64,000 nt of DNA, from the NCBI GenBank assembly GCA_000328365.1, contig KB299236.1, forward strand, positions 62,001 to 126,000, given 5' to 3'. This stretch comes from Capitella teleta (taxonomy: Eukaryota; Annelida; Polychaeta; Capitellidae). The stretch's first letter is position 1. Each line of letters opens with the position of its first letter. Of the stretch, positions 38,121 to 50,432 are shown piece by piece. The notes under the pieces were generated by a model. The model was not told where the DNA came from, searched no databases, and was given only the letters and a program-made list of their open reading frames with translations. A program made the translations under genes and the position numbers.

Positions 38121-40801
38121 ACATCTTTGTTGTTTACGAAGCAAAAGCGCATGCGTGGTGCACTCTGGCTGACCTTTTTACTGTTTCAGGATGAGAAACA
38201 TGGTAGGTGTCCTAGAAAATCGCTTGTTAAAATAAGAAAAATAGCGAAAAATATTTTTTTTTTGCGCCTGACTGTTGGCAAAATGCTTATTCTATCTATT
38301 TCCGAAAAGAAAATAAAAAAATATTCAGGGGTTTAGTCGCAGGACACGCTGATATGACGAGGCCCATTTTAAAAGATGGGTAACTCGGTGTTTCATCACA
38401 GCTCCTGACGTCACGCCTAATTAGCAATATATCTCCCGCGAAATCGTTAGCGATGATATTCCTTGTGTGGGCCAGCCATAGGAATCATTTTTGGTGCATC
38501 AAATAACGACTCAAAGTCCATTTTTAACCAGTTCTCCCTCCCTTTAAAAAAATGGCTGTCATGTGCTCAACCATCGTTCCATTTCTATTTGCATTAAAGC
38601 TGATTAATTTTAAAAAGCATTAACTTTGGTATTTTGTTCATTTCGGAGACCTTACCATGTGGCATATCGTTGAAGAGGGCCGCACACGAATTCAGCCCAA
38701 ATATTTTATCGCTTGATCCAAAATCGGAGACGTCTGGAAATGCGGCTGCTTTCAAGCCGATCGTTCCAGACAGCTTATCATTTTTATGGGAGGCTGCTCC
38801 TTGGACGTTTTGTCTTTATGTCTCTGGCATTCTTAACCTTCGTACTGGATGCCTTAAACGGCGTTCATTTCGTATATGTGAGATGTAACGAGAAAGACTG
38901 TAATCGGAGGGCAACTTATACACACATGTAGGCCAATAGGGCTGTATATGTAGGGAGACAAAAACAAGAATAGCGGATACTGCATTGGACTTGTAGCAGC
39001 TACTGTAGGGAGGCTCATGTGTGTAGATCCGAGCATGGAACCCCTAAATGATAATAAAGCACGGGATACAAGTAAGACCATAATAGTATTGGCTAATTTA
39101 TAGTGTACCTTATAAGTAATAGCCCAAATTTTAGTAAGTTTATTGCTATAGGTTTATTGTACCATAGAATGCATATAAATATACATGTACCATAGTGTTT
39201 AGTATGTAAACCACGCATAATGCTTCTATGTAATGACGTGCTATCTCATAGATCCTAGGTGTCCAAATATACGCACATAACTAGCATATCCAGTTGTTCG
39301 TGTTGGGTTTCCATGTGCACGGTTGGTGGTATATTTCACATAAAATACACGTCATCATTTCCTTTCATGAACATCGGAGTTAATCATAACGCACTCGTCA
39401 CAACGCACCAGAAACGTTATGATCTTTTGGATTGCTCCTTCTCGATTTGTGGCGGAAGAAAGAAAAATAAGTCGAATACGTTTGTGAGAGAAGCAGTATA
39501 GAATATGTATTAATATTACCCTGTGTTCATCTCGAAGTTATGCATGTAAAATGTACAGTAAGACTATGTAATTACATTTCCTCTGTAGAACCGAACGAGG
39601 CCAGGTTATATCATAGAGGAAATATAATGAGAGAGGACACGTGGGCAAAAGCCTATGGGGGCGATGTCTTTCGCCTCGCGAGCGCATTTTACGGTTTAGG
39701 AATGGTCGGCTCGACCACCAGGCCCCGTTTAACACGGGTTTTTCCTATACCCGGCCGAAAAATAGCTGCTAACCTGGCCATATCTTTTTACTCCAGAGAG
39801 CGAGAGCTTTGAAATTTACAAGATATAGAGACGCAACCATCACAAATACACAGTGAAAATCCCAAATCTGATAAACACAAAGTTATTCGACTTTTCAAAA
39901 ACATTATCAGAAACGTTTTCGTTTTTCAAGCGAAGCGATTGCGTCTCCACGTCGAGTCCATGGAATGTTTGTTGTGTAATTAGAGAGCATTTGTTTATAC
40001 AATTACTTATTGTTTATTCAAGTACTCGCGCCACGTTAGCCTAATGTTACCTGCAGGTGACCAAAATTTACACCTGCTGGTAACGTTTGGGGAATGTTCC
40101 GTGTTTGCTGGGTAGCTCCTTATCTGCAAACTCGCCTCGCCGCTCGTTGAAGCGAATAAGTGTGAAGCCATAACGGAATAAAAAAATTTATTTGGAAGAA
40201 AAGTTTCAAGAAATAGTGGATTTGGGTTGAAATATATATTTTTATTCGACAAATATTATTCACAAATACATATAGCATATTTTATACATGTATTGGAGAA
40301 TATTCAAAGGACATTAACACGAAACCAAGCAATCAAGAAATAGTGATGAATCAATTAATATAGTAACAAAAGATATCATAGAATTATTTGCCAATAGTTC
40401 TAATAATAATTATGTTCGTATCGTCTTATAACTATAAGTTCTTATGTTTTCAGTATACGTCTCATAGTATTTCTATTATTAATGCATGTAATTTTATTAG
40501 GTATTAATATTATTGTTTTCATTATCATATATTATTTTGTATTTTTATGTGTATTATTTTTATTAATCAAGAATTTCAGAGCGTCTATTTCGCTTGCCCT
40601 TATTTTTTGGTGTAAAGATCTATTGTAGAATTTTAAGCCGTACAAAACACGCATTCGGATGAAAAGAAGAACAACGTTGAACATATTAGAGGTGCAAGTA
40701 CTTGGAAAAAAAACGATGTATCAGTTTTGTGATGTGCGAACATATAATTATATGCACATTTAATCATAAATTTCAAGGCACTGTTTGTTCACTTTTTAAG
40801 C

Positions 40802-40963
40802 TAATACTGTGAATTCATTTTCACTGGCTTGGCCTTGCGAGCCATCTTGGGAATTCCGAGTGACGTCATGTGAAATCGAGTGAAATGGATGTACCAAAAT
40901 AGGGGTGAGATTTCATCGGTGTGTGCCGATGCTTCTTTTCAGTCGCACCGGAGACCAGTTAAA
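40802..40963. repeat. 160-bp repeat, copy 1 (inverted partner at 49.8 kb)
   Basis: About 90-95% identical by eye to the reverse complement of 49774-49944. It contains TGACGTCA (a perfect CRE palindrome here), GCCATCTTGGGAATTCCGAG and CCGATGCTTCTTTTCAGTCG. No coding frame. Confidence 0.75.
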
Positions 40964-40999
40964 CGGTGCATGTATCCCCCCGACTGAGAATTATGCGAT

Positions 41000-41048
<49 letters not shown>
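41000..41048. repeat. Poly(T) tract
   Basis: About 48 consecutive T. Confidence 0.95.
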
Positions 41049-41052
<4 letters not shown>

Positions 41053-41545
41053 CCTTTAGCAAACTTTCAACGGCGATTTCCTTGATCAAAAAAAATTCTA
41101 ATTTTATGCCCCATTGAAAAAAACCTTTAATTAAAACGAGATGCATCAGCTTTCAGTGATATTTCCGGGGCGCCTCATTCCCGCGGTCTCAATTTAATGC
41201 AATATAAATGGGGGCGTTTAAACAAAAAACGACGTGTTTACTAAATCTATGCCAACAGCTGTACCTCAATGAACGGTGTCATAAAATAAGTGGTGTTTTG
41301 TCGTTGAGTTAATATATATATACACGATGTGCTATTATTTATTAATGAACACATGCTGATCAAACACCGTTGTCAATCTCGTTGGGTCATACCTACTCGT
41401 AGTTGTCAATATCAGATGCGAGTGAATTGATATGGGCATTGAACCTTCATCAAAAAAGCTTTCTCGCGTCAGGTTGAACGACAAAACCAACATGATCATA
41501 GTAATGGACGCTGTATGAATAATTAAAATGTCACCAGAGCAAGGC

Positions 41546-41553
41546 ACATAAAA
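41546..41553 (+). promoter_or_regulatory. Candidate TATA box before the GPCR signal exon
   Basis: ACATAAAAAGG lies about 45 bp upstream of the ATG at 41595, leaving room for a short 5' UTR. Confidence 0.4.
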
Positions 41554-41594
41554 AGGTGATTTCAGGCAAGTTTGGTGTCAGAAAATCAGTGAAA

Positions 41595-41835
41595 ATGAGC
41601 TCTAAATTATACTCTGTCATTCTTCTGGTCGGGATTGCCTGTTGCTATGGAAACCGCACTACATCGAGGGCGTCGATTCCAAGAAGGGATCCTGCCTTTT
41701 TCTTACCATCTGGTCCTTTTGATGGAAACCCAGCTTTTCCGAATGGGTCTTCTGAGAGCACGTCTCATTTCATACGCGATGTCGATGACTTGCAGCCAGG
41801 TCCAAAATCCCTGATTGGGGAACGAAATATACCAG
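41595..41835 (+). CDS. Signal-peptide exon, probably first exon of the Methuselah-like GPCR
   Basis: MSSKLYSVILLVGIACCYG is a standard signal peptide, followed by ~60 residues of low-complexity secreted sequence with two N-glycosylation sites. The exon ends in phase 1 at a strong donor (CCAG|GTGAGT). The large GPCR exon at 50991 lacks its own signal peptide and starts in the matching phase (GA after TTTTCAG), giving Pro-Gly-Ser-Asp across the junction. The link is inferred, and the 9.1-kb intron would hold other genes. Confidence 0.6.
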
Positions 41836-42200
41836 GTGAGTGTTCAGGCAGTGGATCTAGATAAGTAGACTCTTGACGTCTTAGTATTTATGTAAAATTA
41901 CCAACAATTTTATACTCGTCAAATAATATATGTGCATCGTACTATCATCAATAATTATAATTATATCATCAATTTATTCTCAATTTATCATTCATATTAC
42001 ATGTATTATTATTTTATCACCTTGAACACCTCAATAAGCAATTCGATTACATTTATATGAACGACATTCAACGAGTACATTGAAACAGAAGGGATAAATC
42101 ACCCAATCATATAATTTGTGAAATTTTCTCCCAGAACAATCAGTTTCACGTACAATCATTCAATGTTATAATTTTTCGTGTACATGTTTTTCGTGGGAAA

Positions 42201-42331
<131 letters not shown>

Positions 42332-42606
42332 AATGCGTTTTCAGAAAGAAACCTGTCAATCTATCAAATAGGTTCAGTAAAAAAATATATTAATGTCAAG
42401 TATTTACGTGTTTGGTGGACACTTCCTCTTGTACCAAATGTGTTGCAACGGCAGAAATTCACTGGAAAATTCGCATTCAGTGGCATAGAGGATAAACATG
42501 GGTGTATACTTCCCAGTTACTGAGCCCACCATCCTTGTTGTTGATTTCGTCTGGTTTTCCACGCATGACCCACATCAATTATAGTTATTAATCCCACTAC
42601 ATTTAC

Positions 42607-43290
42607 CAGTCAGAGAGATACACGTCATGAAGGGGATCCTCANNNNNNNNNNNNNNNNNNNNNNNNNNNNNNNNNNNNNNNNNNNNNNNNNNGGAGCATT
42701 TCTTCACTGATATCAATCCAGTTTGTCGTACTCCATTTAATTGGATGTCCACAGGGAGCGTCGTCAATCCGAAGTTGACTGGGTGGTTTTCGCTTCAACC
42801 AAGCAATGTTGTAGCAGCATTGAACTTTGATCCCACTGATAAACAGGTTACTCATCGTAGGAAAGAAATGTGAAAAGTCCGGGAATTGAACAAGAGGGTT
42901 TTGTATCAAGTTCAATGTGGCTATGTTGAGATATTGGATGTCATCTCTTGATATCTTCGTTATTTGATTACTGTACAGGTAAATGTTCCTCAGGGTGCTG
43001 TTGACTTCACTGAAATCAGGGAAGACGGAGAGTCGATTTCCGTTCAGGTAAATTGTTAATAAACGCGTTCCTTTGAAACAGCCATGGTCAATTGAGGCTA
43101 TTCGATTGTTGTTCAGGTTGATGAATGTAAGTATAGGACAGTTGAAGAAGTCGGAGTTGTGGATTGTGGAGATCTGGTTTGTCCAGAGCCATATCGCCGT
43201 GGCGTTGGGGCTCAGTTCCTCAGGTATTGACAGCAATTCGCGATAGGTGAAGTTGAGAATGAGTTCGAACCCCAGTGTCTCTCTAAAATT
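42607..43290 (-). CDS. Leucine-rich-repeat protein exon, interrupted by an assembly gap
   Basis: An exon on the minus strand bounded by TTTGCAG|AATTTT and GACTG|GTAAAT. It encodes an N-terminal stretch with Asn-glycosylation sites, about four LRRs (ATAIWLWTNQI, LTFINLNNNRIASI, LLTIYLNGNRLSVFP, LRNIYLYSNQITKI), and a Cys-containing C-terminal cap (QCCYNIAWLK ... CGHP). It is an extracellular LRR protein or receptor. After SEEML there is a 50-N gap (42643-42692), then EDPLHDVYLSD before the donor. Neighbouring exons, signal peptide and any membrane segment were not identified. Confidence 0.75.
42643..42692. other. Assembly gap (50 N)
   Basis: Exactly 50 N, which suggests a placeholder of unknown true length, inside the LRR exon next to a GGATCC. 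Confidence 1.
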
Positions 43291-43859
43291 CTGCAAACAT
43301 GCAAGAGACAAATCAAATGGCGAATTTCCATGTTTGAGACTCCATGGAGAGTTCGACCGTCCGTCCCCTGTTAAGTACATGTCTGGTTGCTATGGTGAAT
43401 ATATGAAAGCTGCGTCTTGTTTTGGGGGTAGCCGAGGATTGATTGAAAGTGAGATCATTTTCCTTTTTAGAGATGTCAAATTGCTTTTAGACGGCTTGTC
43501 AGACAATGATAAAAGACAATTTTGTTGTTATATAGAAATAAAAAAGAGCAGATAGAATCGATTGCTGCAGTTCGCTCGGTCTTTCTCATTTTCTGCTTCT
43601 GGTGAAATCGACAGTGGTGAAAGACAGAATGGACATATTTCTTTCTTCGTTGTTTAGAGAGGGTTGCCTTGGGTTCCTCCTGGGGCCGGGGCGCGTTTTG
43701 CTAAGAAACATTGCACGTTCACCACATTCAGAAAATTACTATTGTCATTGTGAAATCGAGAGAACATGACGTCAGGTAGAATCGAAAATATGACATTTTC
43801 TGATTTCAGCTCTTTGAGCCGCTCTCTATTAATCTCAGTGCATTATAAAGAGCTTCGGA

Positions 43860-44596
43860 TATACAAAGTGGGCCAAAAGTAATCTCCGTCTACTCCATGT
43901 TGATATTAAAAAGTTTAAATTTACTATAAGTTACCAATCTTTTCCAAAAAATAGCCACCTACTATGTATTGACTAACTTATTCTGCGCCAATTTATGAAA
44001 AGAAATCAAATAAAAAGTCAATTGTGAATGAAGGAGGGATATTTAAATGCGAATTGTGTGATCGCGAAGAGAGCTTAAATCAGATAAGCCCCTGAACGAG
44101 CATTATTGATTGTTGCATTACTTGCATGGTATTCAATACAAACTCTGCTTTGTTTTAATCTTAAGAAATTATTAAAATAATTTCATAAGAAACATTAGAG
44201 CTACAATCAAAGCAATAGCACTCTCAATTAGCAATGCCTTAATTTTGCGTTCAATGATATATTATCCATGGTCCGGGGACCTGTGTACCTGCGATATTTC
44301 CCTGTAAAAATGAAAATATCGCGTAATGTTGGATTCACTATATTGATTGAGATAAATCGGCATCAATTATTGTTTGCGAACCTGGAATATGAATACATGT
44401 ACTCCTTAATAGGAATAGCAGCATAAAATATCAGACTAACCTTATCAAGTAGTTATCCCTTATCATTCTTTGCCTGGTATTTACACTGCGATATTTTTTG
44501 GAACACTTGCTCATAAATGCGCAGCGCCATTGAAAAGCATTTAAATCTTTAACGCAAAGTACATTAAACTACATGTGCTTTTGGCCCACTTGTATA
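43860..44596 (+). mobile_element. Non-autonomous TIR transposon copy 2
   Basis: Left end TATACAAAGTGGGCCAAAAG and right end (reverse complement) TATACAAGTGGGCCAAAAG form inverted ends around 737 bp, with TA at the borders. The body matches copy 1 at 35.0-35.5 kb in opposite orientation. No transposase frame. MITE-like, Tc1/mariner type by target preference. Confidence 0.8.
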
Positions 44597-45010
44597 TACT
44601 GTGGAAACAAGTTACAGGTTGTGATATATAATTCTACATAGGAAGTGGAGAAAGAAATGTAAACGCACTGCTTCAGCTCTTCGCTGATTCCGATCTACCT
44701 ATTCTATCAGCAGATGGCAATTTTGTTGAATTCACATACTTATGATACTAACAATGGTAACTCATTTTAATCGCATCGGGTTCCGTTCTCAGACGAGAGC
44801 CTTTGTCTGTTCTTAACCACCAACAGCCTCCATGTAATAGTTCCGCTCATTGCGCGAAGCTGTCTCCATTCCGCTCTTATCTTATTCCAACTAAGAGTTA
44901 TCTTCATGATGAACCAAACATCCATATAGCCAAGTAGTACTAAGTATACAGCCAACTAATTATAATGTCATGGCACTGGCAGTCAAAGAGATCTGCTTTT
45001 AAGAGGTGGT

Positions 45011-45026
45011 GGTCCTGAAAAGGACC
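45011..45026 (-). terminator. Histone-type 3' stem-loop of coiled-coil gene 1
   Basis: On the minus strand GGTCCTTTTCAGGACC: a six-base-pair stem with TTTC loop, followed by the ACCACC that flanks metazoan histone stem-loops. It begins 21 nt after the stop. The following CTCTTAAAAGCAGATCTCTTTG is purine-rich in part, as a histone downstream element would be. Confidence 0.85.
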
Positions 45027-45047
45027 GTTGTTGAGAGGGAAGTCAGC

Positions 45048-45398
45048 TCAAGGACCTCCCGTCCTCCTGGCCGCTCGCCCCTCGTCCGTCGCCGCCCGCC
45101 GGAAACTGCGCGTTTCTTGCAACATCCTCTCCTCCAGCTGCTGCATTTCCCTTCGCTGGACCTCTTCGATTTTGACGGTCAGATCTGCGGCCTCCGCCAT
45201 CTTCTTGTTGATGTACTCGTTGTACATGGCGCAAACTCCCCTCATCGTCTGCATTTCTGCCTCGTGCATGACGGTCGGCCGGCGATTCCTCGTCTCCTCG
45301 ATTTTTATCTCAAGCAGACGGATCTGTTCTTTGGCTCGACCCATGCGACGGTGGTGCTCATCCAAGATCTTCATGAGGTCAACGCTGGTCTGCTCCAT
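45048..45398 (-). CDS. Small coiled-coil protein 1 with histone-type 3' end
   Basis: 116 residues from an ATG in a strong context (ACCATGG). The sequence is highly charged and almost all helical: MEQTSVDLMKILDEHHRRMG, then two predicted coiled-coil stretches (about 20-40 and 65-97), then an Arg/Gly tail ending RTGGP. It is not a histone and I recognise no family. An upstream in-frame Met (45500) would lengthen it to 150 residues, but that lies before the TTTAAAA/ATTC promoter-like region. The gene diverges from coiled-coil gene 2 (48.0 kb); a LINE and a TG repeat lie between them. The histone-type stem-loop right after the stop suggests a non-polyadenylated, S-phase- or germline-linked mRNA. 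The second copy at 54.9 kb conserves its central part. Confidence 0.72.
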   Translation of the reverse strand: MEQTSVDLMKILDEHHRRMGRAKEQIRLLEIKIEETRNRRPTVMHEAEMQTMRGVCAMYNEYINKKMAEAADLTVKIEEVQRREMQQLEERMLQETRSFRRAATDEGRAARRTGGP

Positions 45399-45439
45399 GG
45401 TGGTCAGTGGGAGAATATGATCAACCGGCTTGACCGCTG

Positions 45440-45600
45440 GGCATTTTAAAGGCCGGTCGTGAATGGGAAATGTGGAACTTGGAATAAAGCCGCCAATCAA
45501 CGAACGAGTTGAGATCTCCGTTAACGGTTAACGTTTATAAAATCACGTGACCGGAATCAGTTGGCCACGTGACCCATTACTCCGTAAATGAGCGAAAAGC
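45440..45600 (-). promoter_or_regulatory. Promoter region of coiled-coil gene 1
   Basis: Reading on the minus strand: GTCACGTGGCC, GGTCACGTGATTTTATAAACG (CACGTG E-boxes and TATAAA), GATTGGCGG (reverse CCAAT), then TTTAAAA about 50 bp before the ATG. The block GTCACGTGATT..TAAACG also stands before the second copy at 54.85 kb. Confidence 0.5.
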
Positions 45601-45659
45601 TACTAGTAGTTTAGTTAAAATTCATGAATAAGTCAAGTATCGTCTGTTCCGAATACGAA

Positions 45660-47350
45660 GTTAGACATACAAGGGAATGAATCTATTTGTGAAATGTAAA
45701 AAAAAAAAAAAAAAAAAACATTTATATAGTAGCGTCCCATATGAAAAGAGTAAGACGTCTGGTTCGTTGGAGCATGTTGATGCGCTCATTGAGTCCAAGT
45801 GCGTTAATAGTAGTGGTTGTTATGAGCATTCTGTCAATGTACATGATGTTACGAGGGCTATGAAAAAACTAAAACGTGGTAAATCTGAGGCTTTATGTAT
45901 TAAGGATGTAATATGTTCTGATCACATCACCAATAGGTGTCACAAATTGTTTTTTTGTCTATCTTTCCTGTTTAATGCAATGCTAGCTCACCAATCTGCC
46001 CCTTCTGTAATGCTTATGTCAATCTTAATCCTTATCCCAAAGGATAAAAAGAAATAATTAATGTGTGGCGATAACTACAGGTCAATTGTCCTCAGCAGCA
46101 TCATTGCAAAAGTGTTCGATAAAATTATACTTGTAAAGCATATAAAGGTCTCAAAGAGAAACATAACACGACACAGTGCACTTTTGACCTTGAAGAGGTT
46201 GTCAACAAGTATTCAAACTCAAAGTTGTATTGTATACTGCTAGATGCATCCAAAGCATTCGATAGGCTACAATATATAAGTTGTTTCGACTTCTGATCCG
46301 TTGAAGTCTCTATCATCGGAATTGTAAATTAATAATTTCGCTGTACATGCGGCAGAGGTAAGCAGTAAATTGGAATAGTAAACGATCTTCCTCAATGGGT
46401 TGTAAAAATGACCCTAAATAAGGCGGCGTATCGTCTTTAATTTTGTTTTGTATCTTCATGAATGAGTTGATTGAACGGTTGGAAAAATCAGGCATTGGTT
46501 GTCGTTTATGAAATACACATGTAGTAATGTCGGAGCTTTGGCGTATGCCGATGATCTCACTTTATTAGCCCTAAGTCATCGAGCGGCTTAAAAAAAATTA
46601 TTGCCATTTGTGAAATATTTGCCTCGGAATATGACGTTTTGTACAACCCCTCCAAAAGCGTATTATTATTGTATAACTGTTATTCCAATGTAAACATTCA
46701 CGTGAATAATTATAATAATGTTGTTAAGGCTATGAAATATTGTAAGCATCTTGGTGTGTATATTGGCGAGAATGCAAGCACTAAAAATATAGAAAGATCT
46801 GCTCATAATATTATACGAAGAACAAATGTCATGTGATCTAAATTTGGCCACTGCATGTACTCTTTTCCTCTTGGTATCTAAGTGAAAAATCAGTACAATA
46901 TTTAAATTCAATTTGGAAAAAGTGCTGTAAAAAGATACTCAATATTTCTCTTTTGACGATGTCAAAGTTTATTCCATTCTATAATGTCAATGCCGAATGT
47001 TTTTGCTCAATTAATTGAATATTCTGTTTGTAAATTTCTTTTCAGATTGTATGAATAGCAATTTGTATGTTTTGTATTTAGCAAAAACCAGCCGCAATAT
47101 TAGTAGTAATATAGCCTAAAAAAATAGACGATTAGATTATCTAGATAAATGTCACAATTTTATCAATTTCAATGATCTAAGAATAATCAGAGATGAAATA
47201 CAAAATTTTGAAAGCATGTGACATTAATTTGAACGATGAAGATTTTTTATAGTGTTTCGGTCATATTATTGACCTCCTTTATGAGCGAATACTATCATAC
47301 AGCTCTACGAATTTATTTTACGAATATATTAACTTGTTTCTATTTTGTAT
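45660..47350 (+). mobile_element. LINE reverse transcriptase remnant between the coiled-coil genes
   Basis: Frames in order give DVTRAMKKLKRGKS, NYRSIVLSSIIAKVFDKIIL, DASKAFDRLQY, LFCIFMNELIERLEKSGIGC, AYADDLTLLAL and YNPSKSVLLLYN: RT domains of a non-LTR element. Numerous stops and frame changes; the endonuclease is missing. The A-run at 45700-45718 may mark an older tail. Confidence 0.8.
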
Positions 47351-47451
47351 TTGTTCCTGCAGATGTAAACAGTCAACTTGGCAATGTCATTACATGAACA
47401 CGTGTACGGTGTCCATGTCCGCCTCCGTTCTTTTATACATTTAATATTTTT

Positions 47452-47563
<112 letters not shown>

Positions 47564-47879
47564 TTTTGTTTTTTTTTTCAATTCCTATAATATGATAGAA
47601 AGATTGTTTCCTCAATGTTTATGTAAGGTATTTTAACTTTTGTCTAATTTTTAAACATCGATCAGTAAGTGTGTGGGTACCCGGATATCCACAAGTTATG
47701 ATGTACTAGTAATGATACCCATGCAGACTGCAGGTTCAACAATTACAATGTCAATCAAAAAATCAAAGAGGCTCAAAGTATAAGTAAGACAACCGGAAAT
47801 CAATCTATGAAAGGGTGACCCGCATTAATTGGTTAATTTAACTGTGACAAATTTTATCTCTGAACAAAAGAAACGAACG

Positions 47880-48038
47880 CTCATTAATTAACTGTTGACT
47901 TCACAAACAATCCCGTATCACACAATCGGCGTTAAGTTATGGCGTCAAACTGTGATGGCCACTCGCACATCTGGTCAAGGATGTCCATAAAGACGAGCCC
48001 GATCACTGCTTCATCATTCGCATCTGACCAAGATCAAA
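47880..48038 (+). promoter_or_regulatory. Promoter of coiled-coil gene 2
   Basis: CCATAAAG (about 47986) is followed 24-28 nt later by TTCATCATTCGC, containing the YCATTCR cap motif known from invertebrate histone genes. The whole ~150 bp is retained before the second copy (54559-54700), beginning ACTTCACAAACAATCCCG. Confidence 0.55.
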
Positions 48039-48260
48039 ATGGATGCCAAGAACGAGAACACCCTTCACTCACAGATTCTCAAGTTGGTTCGTCAACAGAA
48101 GAAGCTCACCTGTGAATACAAAAAAGCAAGAGGTCAGAAGAGCAAAGGTCAAACCGCCAACCTGCACACCAGGATCCTGCAATTGGAGTTCCGCATCCGC
48201 GAGATGAAGATAGAATCTGCGCATGGAGCCCCAGCAGCCATGCAGCAGCAACACCTGTGA
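48039..48260 (+). CDS. Small basic coiled-coil protein 2 with histone-type 3' end
   Basis: 73 residues. Two helices (about 9-30 and 40-60) with heptad-spaced Ile, Leu and Val are joined by a basic RGQKSKGQ turn, giving a likely antiparallel coiled-coil hairpin. The tail is GAPAAMQQQHL. It is not a histone and I recognise no family. The start is supported by its position ~22 nt after the cap-like motif and by conservation in the copy at 54.3 kb, with only three residue differences. The histone stem-loop begins 32 nt after the stop. With gene 1 it forms a divergent pair; both products being small coiled coils, they could pair with each other (inference). Confidence 0.75.
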   Translation: MDAKNENTLHSQILKLVRQQKKLTCEYKKARGQKSKGQTANLHTRILQLEFRIREMKIESAHGAPAAMQQQHL

Positions 48261-48292
48261 TCAAGCTCTACCTGCCTTGCTTTCTACCAAAC

Positions 48293-48308
48293 GGTCCTTT
48301 TCAGGACC
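48293..48308 (+). terminator. Histone-type 3' stem-loop of coiled-coil gene 2
   Basis: AAAC-GGTCCTTTTCAGGACC-ACCA, matching the metazoan histone stem-loop in stem, loop and flanks, followed by CTCTTCAGAAG. Confidence 0.87.
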
Positions 48309-49226
48309 ACCACTCTCTTCAGAAGCTACCTCAGTACTTTGAACTCTGTGTTGGAGTTTTGTACTGCAGTCAAAGGGGATATCATGGTTCTACGTTCTAC
48401 GAGTGGCGTTATATATATGGTAGTGAGTGGAAGATTTTATTCGGTAGCCGTTTGAGGCCTATACTATTACATGCACGTGTACATGGAGTAAAATTGTTCC
48501 CGTGGATATCTGTATACTGAACAGCAAAAGAAACTCAACAAGAATGATCGTAACTAAAGATACTGCATTAAAGCACTAAATATGGAGTATCTTTGGTCGT
48601 AACTTCGCGAATCGTTGAATTTTAGAGAGTAGCTGAAAATGTTCCAATGGCGGATTGTGGCGGCTTCGAAATCAGTCTTCAGTAGGAAGAAACAGAAAAA
48701 ATGGATTTTCACTCAAAAAACACTTACACCTCTACACCAAGGAGTAGACGTGTCGATTTCATGTTATGCATGCGTAATCTACTTCCATGTCACGTCTAAC
48801 CGAAGCACAGCGATTAGGGCTACCAGGCCTCTCATCAGGGTTGACGTCCGCCCCTCAACGATATCCTGCTCGGGTATTACCGAGACAGAGCTAGGGCAGG
48901 TAGAGCTATAGGACTTCTAAGATGACCAATTAGCGTCAGAGTAGAGCCATCCAGATTCCGGATCTCAGAAAGCGATTCCTCCGTTCCACAGCATCTTCAA
49001 TCGTCGAAATTGCATGGTCACGTGATGAGTGTGGACGCGGTTGGCTGCTGTCTGATGCTGAGCTCTCTGCTCGCCACACATTCTGAGGTCCAATCTTGAC
49101 CTTCTACTTCACCAGAGAGGCCTCAGATGTAGAAGGAAAGAGATCGAGACATAGATATGGAGACTAGCTTGTATATACACTATAGATTCGACATTGCTCG
49201 TGAAAAGTGGTCTTTACGTGTCGTCC

Positions 49227-49240
49227 GTTGCCATGGCAAC
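49227..49240. promoter_or_regulatory. Perfect RFX X-box palindrome
   Basis: GTTGCCATGGCAAC, a symmetric X-box. No target gene is evident nearby. Confidence 0.4.
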
Positions 49241-49773
49241 ACTGCCATCTGCTCACTCCATTTTCGCACATTCCGGTTTCGGCGAACCAAGAACTCTTAG
49301 ATTTTGCAAAATTAATCATCTTTTAGCAAATGTGGGCTCGGTTTTATCTTTTCTGTATTTTTACTCACATTATAGTAATTATGAATTTTTTTTGTCGGTC
49401 AGACGTGTATTTTAATCATTCGTGCAAAACTACCAGTCGCTCACTTTGGCGATACGTTATGACCATTTTTTTCACAATGGGGAGATAGCAAGGCGGATGT
49501 CCCATCTTGTTTATAATACAAAGTAATCTCCATTATATCTATGGATGGAGCAGCGTCGCTTTTCCCGACAAAAGTTATTTATTACTCCGAGATTTGTAAG
49601 TCTGATTCCTCTATGATCCGATTCGATTCTCAGACCTTATTTACGATTCCTTCAATTTTCGAATTCACGTTTCCCTTGGCACGTATGGATCCTATAATAA
49701 GAGATGCGACATAAACGTTCCGGACGTGAGCTGATCACGTGACCACTGACGCATTATTGCAGGGTCTATATAA

Positions 49774-49944
49774 TGACACTTCACTGTCTCCGGTGCGACT
49801 GAAAAGAAGCACCGGCACACACCGATGAAAACTTACCCCTATTTTGGTACATCCATTTCACTCGATTTCACATGATGTCACTCGGAATTCCCAAGATGGC
49901 TCGCAAGGCGAGGCGAGTGAAAATAAATTCACAGTATTTGCTGA
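49774..49944. repeat. 160-bp repeat, copy 2 (inverted)
   Basis: Reverse complement of the repeat at 40802-40963. The CRE-like palindrome is changed here (TGATGTCA). Homology stops before the TATA-like TATATAATG. Confidence 0.75.
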
Positions 49945-50432
49945 ATACGGCCAGTTGACTAAATGTTACTATAGAATATAGATATCACCTGTCATCGGTG
50001 TGTGCCTGTGTCATATATATGATCAAGGAACCAGTGAAGCAGAGTAGATCGACTGGGTGCAAATCGAGCGAGATAGCAACGGATTAATTAATAACGGTTG
50101 GACAACCTGTGAATTTACTATGTTTCTCGAAGAACTTTGTTGTAATTAACATATTCTTCTTTTCATTTTATTCTACTTGTTGAATTTATTATTTTTTTGT
50201 TCGCTCTGTTTTTGTTTTGTTTTTGTTTTCCCCCTAAATGAAATGCATGAATCACGCCCGTGTATGTATTTCGATGAATAAACATTATATATATAGCGTC
50301 GTAAGGAAAGAGACACAGAGCCATGTGTCGAGCTGAACACTATATGATTTATTACAGAGGGATATGAGTTTATATATGTTTGAATGTATGGCTCTTGAGT
50401 TATAAATAGAGAGTGAAATGGGAGTTGAGGAA

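Larger units (their letters stand above)
35485..41540. other. 6 kb without recognised genes
   Basis: Contains a poly(T) tract (36328-36347), a possible promoter at 38.05 kb, the repeat at 40.80-40.96 kb and a long poly(T) (41000-41048). On the minus strand around 40.03-40.12 kb there is CCCAGCAAACA followed by GTTACC/AACGTT-rich sequence, as in common marine-invertebrate MITEs; family not established. Confidence 0.45.

Noticed and set aside
40915-40960. A fifth histone-type stem-loop (GATGCTTCTTTTCAGTCG)
   Set aside because: The bases around TTTC do not pair over six positions; two central mismatches break the stem.
45006-45449. 147-residue plus-strand frame
   Set aside because: Antisense of coiled-coil gene 1; the minus-strand frame has promoter, Kozak context and stem-loop, and is the one kept in sense at 54.9 kb.
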